Positions 9,845 through 17,418 of a DNA stretch of 26,107 bases are shown here, piece by piece (position 1 is the stretch's first letter; each line of letters begins with the position of its first letter). The DNA is from CALROG01 sp943369755. Its GTDB lineage: Bacteria; Pseudomonadota; Gammaproteobacteria; Burkholderiales; Burkholderiaceae_C. The position numbers and the translations under genes are program-made. Below the pieces are notes generated by a model, which saw only the letters and a program-made list of their open reading frames with translations, was not told where the DNA came from and did not search any database. The stretch spans positions 1 through 26,107 of the forward strand of contig CALROG020000048.1 of assembly GCA_943369755.1 (NCBI GenBank), given 5' to 3'.

Positions 9845-10882
9845 TTACCGAAACCCCACGCGATCCAGCATCTGCTGCACCCGCGTCTGATTGGCCCCGA
9901 CCGCCGACAGCGCAATGGTTTCCGCCTTGAAGTCGCCACCACCGCTCATCGCGTTGAGCGCCGCGTTGTTGACCTTCACACCCCTTGCGGTGGGCCACTC
10001 ATTGTTGCCGTTGGCAAAGTAGTTCTGCGCTTCAGGGCTTGCCAGGTACTCCAGGAACTTGACGGCGTTGTCCCGGTTCTTCGCGTGCCTGGCCACGGCA
10101 CCACCCGCAATGTTCAGGTGCGTGCCCCAGCTAGCCTGGTTGGGAAACACAATGCCCACCTTGTCCATCAGTGCCTTGTCTTCAGCGGCACTGGAGCGCA
10201 GCAGGCGGGCGATGTAGTAGGTGTTGCTCACTGCAATCTGGCATTCGCCCGAGCCCACCGCCTTGATCTGGTCGGTGTCGCCACCCTTGGGTGCGCGGGC
10301 CATGTTGTCGACGATCCCTTTGAGCCAGACCTCGGCTTTTTGCTCACCCAGGTGTTCGGTCACGGCACCAAACAGCGACAGGTTGTACGGGTGGGAGCCC
10401 GAGCGCAGGCACACCTTGCCCTTGTTCTTGGGGTCACCCAGTTCCTCGTAGGTGTCCACGTCTTCCTTTTTGACGCGCAGTTTGTCGTAGACGATGACGC
10501 GGGCGCGGGTTGAAAAGCCAAACCAGGCAGAGCCGTCCGGGCCGGCCTTGCCGCGGTACTGGGGCGGAATCGCGTCTTCCAGCGGCTTTGACCTGACCGG
10601 CTGGAACAAGCCGTCGGTTTCACCTTTGAACAGCCGTGCGGCGTCCACCAGCAAGATCACGTCTGCCGGGGAGGCTGAGCCCTCGGCCTTGAGACGGGCG
10701 AGAATGCCCGCATCGTCGGCGTCGACCCGGTTGATCTTGATGCCGGTGGCTTTGGTGAAGTTGCTGTACAGCGCCTCGTCGGTCGAGTAGTGGCGGGCCG
10801 AATACAGGTTGACCACCGGGTCTTGGGCCAGCGCAGCGCAAGTGGCCAGGACCAGCGCGAGACTCAGGATTTGTTTGAACAT
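9845..10882 (-). CDS. Periplasmic Fe(III)-binding protein (FbpA/FutA type)
   Basis: This 345-residue protein is the substrate-binding part of a ferric-iron ABC importer. A signal peptide ends near LAQ (residue 20). The mature part opens with VVNLYSARHYSTDEALY, typical of the family. The tyrosine pair Y222/Y223 (SNTYYIARLL) is the usual iron ligand pair, along with an N-terminal tyrosine or histidine (H31/Y32). Permease and ATPase genes are not adjacent, so the partner importer must be elsewhere or shared. The start at 10882 is chosen because the signal peptide begins there; an upstream in-frame extension to 11098 would run through the promoter and the divergent patatin gene. The Shine-Dalgarno is weak. 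A Fur-box-like site over the promoter supports iron repression. Confidence 0.88.
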   Translation of the reverse strand: MFKQILSLALVLATCAALAQDPVVNLYSARHYSTDEALYSNFTKATGIKINRVDADDAGILARLKAEGSASPADVILLVDAARLFKGETDGLFQPVRSKPLEDAIPPQYRGKAGPDGSAWFGFSTRARVIVYDKLRVKKEDVDTYEELGDPKNKGKVCLRSGSHPYNLSLFGAVTEHLGEQKAEVWLKGIVDNMARAPKGGDTDQIKAVGSGECQIAVSNTYYIARLLRSSAAEDKALMDKVGIVFPNQASWGTHLNIAGGAVARHAKNRDNAVKFLEYLASPEAQNYFANGNNEWPTARGVKVNNAALNAMSGGGDFKAETIALSAVGANQTRVQQMLDRVGFR

Positions 10883-10913
10883 GGTGAGTGGGGTGAAACG
10901 ATGAAGATGACCA

Positions 10914-10942
10914 ATGATAAAGCAAACGCGAATCATTCTCAA
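10914..10942 (-). promoter_or_regulatory. Promoter of the Fe(III)-binding protein gene
   Basis: On the minus strand TTGAGA (10942-10937) and TATCAT (10919-10914) are separated by exactly 17 bp, a good sigma-70 match. The -10 overlaps the start codon of the divergent patatin gene. Confidence 0.65.
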
Positions 10943-11867
10943 TAGTATTAACGAACCTGACGGGGTTTTACAAGGCGGCCGACGGGTTCTGCTGTTGGCC
11001 CTGGTTTCGCTATTGGTGGCCTGCACCACGCGCCCGCCCGCGCCGCCAGCCACCGAGCCACCCACGGCGCAGACACCGGTTAAAAGGTTGCCGCGCATTG
11101 GCCTGGCGTTGGGTGGCGGTGCGGCCCGCGGGTTTGCGCATGTGGGCGTGATTCAGGTGCTGGAGGAAGCCGGCATCCGGCCCGCGTTGGTGGTGGGCAC
11201 TTCAGCTGGCAGCCTGGTGGCCGCGTTGTATGCCAGCGGTCGCGACGGCGCGCAATTGCAGCTGGTGGCTGAAAGCATGGAAGAGGCCGCCTTCACCGAC
11301 TGGATGCTGCCCATCTTCAGTCGCGGCATGCTGCGCGGCGAGGCGCTGGCGCGCTACGTCAACACCCAGGTAGGCAATCGGCTGATAGAAAACATGGCGC
11401 TGCCGCTGGGCATCGTTGCAACCGACCTGAACTCAGGCGCGGGCGTGCTGTTCCAGCGCGGCGACACTGGCACTGCGGTGCGCGCGTCCAGCGCGGTGCC
11501 GTCGGTGTTCCAGCCGGTGGCCATAGCGGGGCGCGAGTATGTCGATGGCGGCCTGGTCTCGCCGGTGCCTGTGCGCTACGCCCGCCAGATGGGGGCCGAG
11601 CTGGTGCTTGCGGTGGACATATCCAGTGCGCCCGAGGGCAACCCGGCCGGCGACAGCTTGCAGATTCTGTTGCAGACCTTCGCCATCATGGGGAAAAGCA
11701 TCAATGCCTGGGAGCTGAAGGAGGCCGACCTGGTGGTGCGCCCGTCACTTGTGGGCGTCAAAAGCGCCGACTTCGCCGCCCGGCGCAGGGCCATTGAGTC
11801 GGGGCGTGTGGCCATGCAGCAACTGCTGCCGCAGCTCAAGGCCGCGATAGAAGCGAAGTCAAAATAA
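10914..11867 (+). CDS. Patatin-like phospholipase, lipoprotein (RssA type)
   Basis: This 317-residue protein has a lipoprotein signal with lipobox LVAC (Cys37), a Pro/Thr-rich linker, and a patatin domain. The oxyanion motif GGGAARG is near residue 68, the nucleophile elbow GTSAG at 95-99 has S97, and the dyad aspartate is D211 in DGG. Family members are serine lipid acyl hydrolases; this one would act at an envelope membrane. The start is uncertain. ATG 10914 is the only in-frame ATG upstream of the signal peptide, but it leaves about 22 residues before the basic-hydrophobic signal core and sits within the divergent promoter. A non-ATG start further in is possible. The gene is divergent from the iron-binding protein gene. 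Confidence 0.88.
   Translation: MIKQTRIILNSINEPDGVLQGGRRVLLLALVSLLVACTTRPPAPPATEPPTAQTPVKRLPRIGLALGGGAARGFAHVGVIQVLEEAGIRPALVVGTSAGSLVAALYASGRDGAQLQLVAESMEEAAFTDWMLPIFSRGMLRGEALARYVNTQVGNRLIENMALPLGIVATDLNSGAGVLFQRGDTGTAVRASSAVPSVFQPVAIAGREYVDGGLVSPVPVRYARQMGAELVLAVDISSAPEGNPAGDSLQILLQTFAIMGKSINAWELKEADLVVRPSLVGVKSADFAARRRAIESGRVAMQQLLPQLKAAIEAKSK
10926..10944. promoter_or_regulatory. Fur-box-like site
   Basis: The minus strand reads TTGAGAATGATTCGC, close to the known betaproteobacterial form TGAGAAT-N-ATTCTCA (a 6-1-6 arrangement with mismatches in the right arm). It covers the -35 and spacer of the iron-binding protein promoter, so iron-loaded Fur would block it. Confidence 0.6.
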
Positions 11868-11896
11868 AAAAAGCCCCAGTCTTGCGACTGGGGCTT
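11866..11896 (-). terminator. Intrinsic terminator between patatin and phasin genes
   Basis: An 11-bp perfect stem (11871-11881 with 11886-11896, loop of 4) has its T-run on the minus strand (plus-strand A at 11866-11872). It therefore faces transcripts arriving from the phasin gene, and it may also stop patatin transcripts, whose stop codon is 3 bp away. Confidence 0.85.
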
Positions 11897-11998
11897 GAAG
11901 GGATCCCTGAACCGTGAGGTGTCGAAAGGACCCGAGGAGACAACTTGAAGAACTCTCGTTCAGTAGCGCGAGTATCAGATAGATGCTGCGTGACTTGT

Positions 11999-12035
11999 AG
12001 AGTGCCTGCTCCAGATAACTGGGGGCAGGCACTCT
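11999..12035. other. Strong hairpin just past the phasin stop codon
   Basis: Arms AGAGTGCCTGC (11999-12009) and GCAGGCACTCT (12025-12035) pair perfectly, with an inner CCAG/CTGG stem. There is no T-run, so it is more likely a 3'-end stabiliser than a terminator. It lies 15 nt past the phasin stop, and about 100 nt separate it from the terminator at 11866-11896. Confidence 0.6.
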
Positions 12036-12050
12036 GCAATCAAGAGCGCC

Positions 12051-12593
12051 TTAGCGCTTCTTGGTGGTGGTCTTGGCTGCGTTGACAGCGGTGTTGGCCA
12101 CGGCGTTGAAGTTGGCTTCGGCCACATCGGTGGCTTGCTTCACGGCCTTTTGCACGGATTCCAGGGCGTTGTTGCCAGCGGCAACAGCGCTCTTGAACAC
12201 GGCCACAGCGGTTTCGCTGCCGGCCGGAGCGTTCTTGGCGGCGTTGTCCACAACGGCCATGAACTTCTTCTGTGCGTCGGTGGCCTGGGCTTCGAAAGCC
12301 TTGCCAAACTCAGCGCCGGTGCCCGAAGCGATGTCATACAGGTGACGGCTGTAGGCGGCGGTCTTCTCGGCCAGGGGCTGGAACAGCGAAGCTTGCAGCG
12401 CCAGCAGTTCTTGTGCGTCTTTCACGCCCAGGATGGCTTGCGAGGTACCAGCGGCTTCGCTCAGGGCGGCCTTGGAGGCGGTAACGTTCAGCTCGACGAG
12501 CTTCTCAACGCCTTCAAAAGCCTTGGTGGTCAGACCAAACAGGGTTTCGACGTTGGCTTTGTGCGAGGCCAGGATTTGTTCAGCGGTCAACAT
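12051..12593 (-). CDS. phaP: Phasin (PHA granule-associated protein)
   Basis: This 180-residue, Ala-rich, helical, low-complexity protein coats polyhydroxyalkanoate granules and limits their coalescence. The N-terminus (MLTAEQILASHKANVETLFG) is typical of the betaproteobacterial phasin family, with the FEGVEKLVELN helix following. The C-terminus ends in a basic Thr/Lys tail (AAKTTTKKR). The start at 12593 is supported by GGAG eight bases upstream; an in-frame extension to 12626 is less family-like. Its promoter is flanked by paired PhaR-type sites, which suggests induction when granules titrate the repressor PhaR. No other PHA genes are in the window, so paralogues elsewhere are likely and the phaP number is unknown. 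Confidence 0.92.
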   Translation of the reverse strand: MLTAEQILASHKANVETLFGLTTKAFEGVEKLVELNVTASKAALSEAAGTSQAILGVKDAQELLALQASLFQPLAEKTAAYSRHLYDIASGTGAEFGKAFEAQATDAQKKFMAVVDNAAKNAPAGSETAVAVFKSAVAAGNNALESVQKAVKQATDVAEANFNAVANTAVNAAKTTTKKR

Positions 12594-12656
12594 AGAAATT
12601 TCTCCAGAAGTTAAGGTGAGGATCACTATCTGCGCTGAACCGGGAAACCCGTTTTA

Positions 12657-12672
12657 TGTTGCAGTGCAGCAT
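12657..12672 (-). promoter_or_regulatory. PhaR-type site 1, at the phasin transcription start
   Basis: The minus strand reads ATGCTGCACTGCAACA and covers the expected +1 to +16 region of the phasin promoter. It matches site 2 at 14 of 16 positions. Confidence 0.5.
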
Positions 12673-12678
12673 GGTTCA

Positions 12679-12706
12679 AGTATAGGGTTATCCCGTGTCT
12701 TTGCAA
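12679..12706 (-). promoter_or_regulatory. Phasin promoter
   Basis: On the minus strand TTGCAA (12706-12701) and TATACT (12684-12679) are separated by 16 bp. Transcription should start near 12672, giving a leader of about 80 nt. Confidence 0.65.
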
Positions 12707-12714
12707 GCGGTTTT

Positions 12715-12730
12715 TGTTGCGTTGCAGCAT
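12715..12730 (-). promoter_or_regulatory. PhaR-type site 2, upstream of the phasin -35
   Basis: The minus strand reads ATGCTGCAACGCAACA and is followed by an A-rich stretch. It is nearly identical to site 1 and lies 58 bp away from it, so the two sites bracket the promoter. From memory this matches the two-site arrangement described for PhaR on the Cupriavidus necator phaP1 promoter. Confidence 0.5.
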
Positions 12731-12783
12731 TTTAGAAATCAAACCCTAAACCGACCCGCTCTGCCCGGTTTTCACCTTCACGA

Positions 12784-12789
12784 CACAAT
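12784..12789 (+). promoter_or_regulatory. -10-like hexamer 6 nt before the HDAC-family start
   Basis: CACAAT, six bases, then ATG 12796. No Shine-Dalgarno is visible and no clear -35. Possible leaderless transcript. Confidence 0.3.
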
Positions 12790-12795
12790 TGGCCG

Positions 12796-13731
12796 ATGCA
12801 GGTTTTTTACGCTACGCAATTCGTCTTGCCGCTACCGCCCGGGCACCGGTTTCCAATGGCCAAGTACCAGATGCTGCGTGACCAACTGGCCCTGTATGAA
12901 CCCGCCGTGCGCCTGATGCAGGCACCCGCCGCAACCGACGGCGAGCTGGCGCTGGCCCATTCCCCGGGCTATATCAGTGCGATCTCGAACGGCACTGTGG
13001 CCGCCTCCGCCATGCGTGAAATTGGCTTTCCGTGGAGTGCGGCCATGGCAGAGCGGGCGCGCCGATCCGTGGGGGCCACGGTCTGCGCCTGTCGCGTCGC
13101 GTTTCGTGAGGGTGTGGCCGCCAACATCGCGGGCGGCACCCATCACGCCTACGCAGACAAAGGCGGCGGCTTCTGTGTATTCAATGACGCCGCAGTCGCC
13201 GCACGGCTGATGCAGGCCGAATGGAGCCGTGGCCGCACCCATGTGCCCCCGCTTAAGGTGGCAGTGATCGATCTTGATGTGCACCAGGGCAATGGCACGG
13301 CCAGCATCTTTCGCAGCGACGCCAGCGTTTTCACGCTGTCGATCCATGGGCAGAAGAACTTCCCGTTCCGCAAGGAGGCGAGCGACATCGATGTGGACTT
13401 GCCCGACGGTTGCCGGGATGACGACTATTTGCAGGCGCTGGAAAGTGCGTTGGACGAGCTTGAGCGCCGCTTCGAGCCAGCGCTGCTGATCTATCTGGCC
13501 GGTGCTGACCCGCACGAGGGCGACCGACTGGGCCGCCTCAAGCTCAGCTGGGACGGGCTGGAGGCGCGTGACCGCCGGGTGTTTGACTGGGCCTGGCAGC
13601 GCCGCATTCCGCTTGCGTTTGCCATGGCCGGCGGTTATGGGAAGCGCCTCGAGGACACGGTGCGGGCGCAGGCCAACACCTACAAGGTGGCGACGGCCTA
13701 CTGGCGGCGCTGGCAGAATCTGGCCGCATGA
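12796..13731 (+). CDS. HDAC-family (acetoin utilisation-like) deacetylase
   Basis: This 311-residue zinc hydrolase belongs to the arginase/deacetylase fold. Visible active-site parts are the tandem histidines H116/H117 (GGTHHA), zinc ligands D161 and H163 (VIDLDVHQGNGT) and D238 (GADPH), and GGY at 279-281. Bacterial members remove acetyl groups from polyamines, proteins such as acetyl-CoA synthetase, or other small amides; the substrate here is unknown. It is shorter than eukaryotic HDACs, as expected for the class IV-like/bacterial group. Its stop overlaps the start of the thioesterase gene by 4 bp (ATGA), so the two are translationally coupled. It is divergent from the phasin gene. The start fits the conserved family N-terminus (MQVFY). 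Confidence 0.92.
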   Translation: MQVFYATQFVLPLPPGHRFPMAKYQMLRDQLALYEPAVRLMQAPAATDGELALAHSPGYISAISNGTVAASAMREIGFPWSAAMAERARRSVGATVCACRVAFREGVAANIAGGTHHAYADKGGGFCVFNDAAVAARLMQAEWSRGRTHVPPLKVAVIDLDVHQGNGTASIFRSDASVFTLSIHGQKNFPFRKEASDIDVDLPDGCRDDDYLQALESALDELERRFEPALLIYLAGADPHEGDRLGRLKLSWDGLEARDRRVFDWAWQRRIPLAFAMAGGYGKRLEDTVRAQANTYKVATAYWRRWQNLAA

Positions 13732-14174
13732 GAGACATCACACCAGCCAAGCCACAGGCCGAGCCGCGCAGCGGCTACAAGGCCTTTCGCAGCATCAGCA
13801 CCCGGTGGATGGACAACGACGCCTACGGGCACGTGAACAACGTTGTGTACTACAGCTGGTTCGACACGGTAGTGAATGCCCACCTGATCGAGCAGGGCGT
13901 GCTGGACATCCACGCCGGCCAGACCATCGGCCTGGTGATCGAGACCCAGTGCAACTACTTCGCGCCGCTGGCCTTTCCGCAGGCGGTAGATGCCGGCCTG
14001 CGCGTGGCGCATATGGGTACGTCGAGCGTGCGCTATGAAGTCGGCCTGTTTGCCCATGGCGAGCCCTTGACCGCTGCCAAGGGCCATTTCATTCATGTCT
14101 ATGTGGACAAGCTGACGCGCCGCCCGGTGCCGTTGCCAGCCCCGCTCAAATCTGTTCTGGAGAAACTCAAGTGA
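13728..14174 (+). CDS. Hotdog-fold acyl-CoA thioesterase (4HBT/YbgC type)
   Basis: This 148-residue single hotdog domain hydrolyses acyl-CoA thioesters. The motif RWMDNDAYGHVNNVVYYSWF (residues 26-45) holds the expected catalytic Asp (D31) and the GHVNN helix of 4-hydroxybenzoyl-CoA thioesterase-like proteins. Asp46 stands where many relatives have Glu. The chain length is that of a complete family member. It starts inside the stop of the HDAC-family gene and ends on the start of the nitroreductase gene, making it the middle of a tight three-gene operon. The acyl substrate is unknown. Confidence 0.9.
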   Translation: MRDITPAKPQAEPRSGYKAFRSISTRWMDNDAYGHVNNVVYYSWFDTVVNAHLIEQGVLDIHAGQTIGLVIETQCNYFAPLAFPQAVDAGLRVAHMGTSSVRYEVGLFAHGEPLTAAKGHFIHVYVDKLTRRPVPLPAPLKSVLEKLK

Positions 14175-14896
14175 TGCAAACCCAAGTCAATACCGTCGTC
14201 AAAGACCCCGCCAGTGTTGACGCGGCCATTGAAAGCCGTTTTTCAGCCCGGGCCTTTCGCGCCACGGCCGTGCCGCACCAGTTGATCAGCGACATATTGG
14301 GTGTGGCCAGCCGCGCGCCATCGGGCACCAACACCCAGCCCTGGAAGGTTTATGTGCTGCAGGGCACCAGCCGCGACGCCCTGGTCGCCAAGGTGTGCGC
14401 CGCCCATGACGCAATCTATGCCAACCCGGCGCTGGCTGCAGAGTACCGCGAGGAGTACGACTACTACCCCGAGAAGTGGGTCAGCCCGTATATCGACCGT
14501 CGCCGCGAGAACGGCTGGAGCCTGTACGGCCTGCTCGGAATCACCAAGGGTGACAAGGACCGCATGCATGCCCAGCATCAGCGCAACTTCAAGCTGTTTG
14601 ACGCGCCCGTGGGCCTGATGTTCACGCTGGACCGGGTGATGGGGCGCGGCTCGCTGGTGGACTACGGCATGTTCCTGCAAAGCATCATGGTGGCCGCACG
14701 GGCGCGCGGCCTGCACACCTGCCCGCAAGCTGCCTGGAACGGTTTTGCCAAGATCATCCTGCCGCACATTGGGGCCGGCCCGGACGAAATGCTGGTCTGC
14801 GGAATGGCCCTGGGCTATGCCGATGAGTCCGACAAGGTCAACAGCTTTCACACGCCACGGGTACCGGTGCAGGAGTTCACGCGCTGGCTGGACTGA
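14174..14896 (+). CDS. Nitroreductase-family flavoprotein
   Basis: This roughly 240-residue protein has the FMN-dependent nitroreductase fold. SRFSARAFRATAV near residues 16-28 and SRAPSGTNTQPWKVYVL near 41-57 are the usual FMN-binding segments, and the C-terminal GMALGYAD is conserved. Such enzymes reduce nitro groups, quinones or enoates with NAD(P)H as a dimer. The physiological substrate is unknown. Two starts compete: ATG 14174, overlapping the previous stop (TGATG), and GTG 14171, which has better spacing (8 bases) from GGAG. They differ by one residue. It is the last gene of the operon; about 110 bp with no clear terminator separate it from the antiporter gene. Confidence 0.9.
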   Translation: MQTQVNTVVKDPASVDAAIESRFSARAFRATAVPHQLISDILGVASRAPSGTNTQPWKVYVLQGTSRDALVAKVCAAHDAIYANPALAAEYREEYDYYPEKWVSPYIDRRRENGWSLYGLLGITKGDKDRMHAQHQRNFKLFDAPVGLMFTLDRVMGRGSLVDYGMFLQSIMVAARARGLHTCPQAAWNGFAKIILPHIGAGPDEMLVCGMALGYADESDKVNSFHTPRVPVQEFTRWLD

Positions 14897-15008
14897 CCGC
14901 ACCGTCAGGCTGGCGAAACCTTTGCCCGCGTGGCATTCGGTATGCTTCGTCTCTGGCATTTGCCAAGTTCGGCTCCCGCCGCCGAGCTTTCCTGATCTGG
15001 AGACACAT

Positions 15009-16421
15009 ATGAAATATCCCCGTTGGATCGCGGCCTGTTCGTTCCTGCTCTTTTGGCCCGGTCTGGCGCTTGCGGCGGATTTTGACGGCAGCAAACTTTC
15101 GCCCGTTTGGGGCATTCCGTTTGCCGGCATCCTTCTGTCCATCGCGCTGATGCCGCTTCTGACGCCAATCTTCTGGCATCACCACTTCGGCAAGGTGGCC
15201 GCAGCCTGGGCGTTGGCCTTCTTGCTGCCGTTTGCGGTGATGTTCGGTGCCTCTGCCGCTGCGGTGAGCCTGGCGCATGCATTGCTCGCCGAGTACATCC
15301 CTTTCGTGATTTTGCTGACCGCACTGTTTACCGTGGCCGGGGGCATCCATATCCGCGGCAACTTGCATGGCAGTCCCGGGCTGAACACTGCCATCCTGGC
15401 CATCGGCGCCGTTCTGGCGAGTTTCATGGGCACCACAGGTGCGTCCATGTTGTTGATTCGGCCGCTGATCCGTGCCAATGACAACCGCAAGCACAAGGCG
15501 CATGTGGTGGTCTTCTTTATCTTTATCGTGTCCAACGCGGGGGGTTCTCTCACGCCGCTGGGCGACCCGCCGCTATTCCTGGGTTTTCTCAAAGGGGTGG
15601 ACTTCTTTTGGACTGTCAAGCACATCTTCCCGGAAACGCTGTTCCTGATCGGGACGTTGCTGGCGATTTTTTATGCGCTGGACTCCTGGTTCTACCACCG
15701 CCGCGAAGAATTGTTGCCCGTGGATCCGACGCCAGACACCCGCCGTATCGGGTTTGACGGCGCGGCCAATTTTTGGCTGCTGGGAGCCATAGCGATGCTG
15801 GTGTTGATGAGCGGCGTCTGGAAGTCCAAGGTCGCGATTGACATTTTGGGTACCGAGGTGGGTCTGCCCGGATTGGTGCGCGATGCCGGTCTGATCGCGG
15901 TGACATTGCTGTCGTTGAGGATGACCGCCAAGAAAGTGCACGAGGACAATCAGTTTTCGTGGGGCCCAATGGTCGAGGTCGCAAAACTGTTTGCGGGTAT
16001 TTTCCTGACCATCATCCCGGTGATTGCGATGCTCAAGGCCGGTGTCAATGGCCCGTTTGGCGCGGTTGTCAGTGCCGTCACCCGGCCCGATGGTTCGCCT
16101 GACCCTGCCATGTACTTCTGGGCGACAGGCGCATTGAGCTCGTTCCTGGACAATGCACCGACCTACCTGGTGTTCTTCAACACGGCGGGGGGCGACCCGC
16201 AGGTGTTGATGACCACGCTGGCCCCCACGCTGGCCGCCGTCTCCGCCGGTGCGGTGTTCATGGGTGCCAATACCTACATTGGCAATGCGCCCAACCTGAT
16301 GGTGAAAGCGATCGCTGAAGATCGCGGCGTCAAAATGCCCAGCTTCTTTGGCTATATGGCCTGGTCCGGTGCGGTGTTGATTCCGCTGTTCGTCGTCATG
16401 ACATTCATTTGGTTCCGGTAA
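15009..16421 (+). CDS. NhaD-like Na+/H+ antiporter
   Basis: This 470-residue polytopic membrane protein belongs to the ion-transporter group that includes NhaD, ArsB and citrate carriers. The N-terminus looks like a signal peptide (LALAADF), followed by about a dozen hydrophobic spans. Key motifs are GGSLTPLGDPPLFLGFLKG, the re-entrant-type SSFLDNAPTYLVFF, and GANTYIGNAPNLMVKAIAE, in which the paired Asn-Pro signatures are typical of ion-binding sites in this group. It probably exchanges cytoplasmic Na+ for H+; another anion or cation cannot be excluded. The start at 15009 has GGAG six bases upstream. It is followed 10 bp later by the hydroxyacid dehydrogenase gene, so co-transcription is likely. 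Confidence 0.85.
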   Translation: MKYPRWIAACSFLLFWPGLALAADFDGSKLSPVWGIPFAGILLSIALMPLLTPIFWHHHFGKVAAAWALAFLLPFAVMFGASAAAVSLAHALLAEYIPFVILLTALFTVAGGIHIRGNLHGSPGLNTAILAIGAVLASFMGTTGASMLLIRPLIRANDNRKHKAHVVVFFIFIVSNAGGSLTPLGDPPLFLGFLKGVDFFWTVKHIFPETLFLIGTLLAIFYALDSWFYHRREELLPVDPTPDTRRIGFDGAANFWLLGAIAMLVLMSGVWKSKVAIDILGTEVGLPGLVRDAGLIAVTLLSLRMTAKKVHEDNQFSWGPMVEVAKLFAGIFLTIIPVIAMLKAGVNGPFGAVVSAVTRPDGSPDPAMYFWATGALSSFLDNAPTYLVFFNTAGGDPQVLMTTLAPTLAAVSAGAVFMGANTYIGNAPNLMVKAIAEDRGVKMPSFFGYMAWSGAVLIPLFVVMTFIWFR

Positions 16422-16431
16422 AGGTATTCCC

Positions 16432-17415
16432 ATGAGCAAGCCCAAGGTACTTGTCGCCCGCGCGATCTTTCCCTCCGTCATTGAGCGGCTGGCCCAGCAC
16501 TTTGAGGTGCAAACCAACCCGACCGACGAAGTCTGGCCCAAAGACGTGCTGGCCCGGAACCTGAGCGACAAGGTTGGCGCGTTCACTACGGGCAGCGAAC
16601 GTATTGACGCGGCGGTGCTGGACGCCTGCCCGCAGCTAAAAATCGTTGCCAATATGGCGGTGGGCTTCAACAACTTTGACGTTGACGCCATGACCGCGCG
16701 TGGCGTGCTGGGCACCAATGCGCCAGATGTACTGACCGAGACCACTGCGGACTTCGGCTTTGCCTTGCTGATGGCGACGGCGCGCCGCCTGACCGAGAGC
16801 GAGCACTACTTGCGGGCCGGCCAATGGACCAAATGGCACTATGAGATGTTCTCGGGCAGCGATGTGCATGGTGCCACGCTGGGCATTCTGGGCATGGGCC
16901 GCATTGGCCAGGGCATCGCCAGGCGCGGTGCCCACGGCTTTGGCATGAACGTGATCTATCACAACCGGTCGCGCCTCGCGCCCGAGCTTGAGGCCGCCTG
17001 CAAGGCCCGCTATGTCAGCAAGGAAGAATTGCTCAAAACGGCGGACCACCTGGTGTTGGTGTTGCCGTATTCAGCGGCGTCGCACCACGCCATTGGCGCG
17101 CCAGAGCTTGCGCTGATGAAACCCAGCGCCACCCTGGTCAACATCGCCAGAGGCGGCATTGTGGACGACGCGGCGCTGGCCGCAGCGCTGCGTGACAGGC
17201 GCATCGCCGGTGCCGGCCTGGACGTGTTTGAGGGCGAGCCGAAAGTTCACCCCGATTTGCTGAGCTTGAGCAACGTGGTACTGACACCGCACATCGCCAG
17301 CGCCTCCGGTCCGACCCGCCTGGCCATGGGCAATCTGGCGGCGGACAACCTGATTGGTTACCTCATTAACGGCCAGGCGCTAACGCCGCTCAACCCCGAG
17401 GTGCTGAAAAAGTAA
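16432..17415 (+). CDS. D-2-hydroxyacid dehydrogenase (glyoxylate/hydroxypyruvate reductase-like)
   Basis: This 327-residue protein has a split catalytic domain and a Rossmann domain with GMGRIGQG at 154-161. The catalytic triad of the family is visible: R240 (NIARGG), E269 (VFEGEP) and H287 (LTPHIAS). NRSR after the second strand (178-181) suggests preference for NADPH. Relatives reduce glyoxylate or hydroxypyruvate, placing it in photorespiration-like salvage or serine-cycle side reactions, but the substrate is inferred. The Shine-Dalgarno is AAGG before ATG 16432. rmuC begins 3 bp after its stop, which suggests an operon. Confidence 0.92.
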   Translation: MSKPKVLVARAIFPSVIERLAQHFEVQTNPTDEVWPKDVLARNLSDKVGAFTTGSERIDAAVLDACPQLKIVANMAVGFNNFDVDAMTARGVLGTNAPDVLTETTADFGFALLMATARRLTESEHYLRAGQWTKWHYEMFSGSDVHGATLGILGMGRIGQGIARRGAHGFGMNVIYHNRSRLAPELEAACKARYVSKEELLKTADHLVLVLPYSAASHHAIGAPELALMKPSATLVNIARGGIVDDAALAAALRDRRIAGAGLDVFEGEPKVHPDLLSLSNVVLTPHIASASGPTRLAMGNLAADNLIGYLINGQALTPLNPEVLKK

Positions 17416-17418
17416 GGC

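Noticed and set aside
14897..15008. Promoter or terminator between the nitroreductase and antiporter genes
   Set aside because: A TATGCT lies near 14940 but no -35 is at acceptable spacing, and only a weak 5-bp stem is present.
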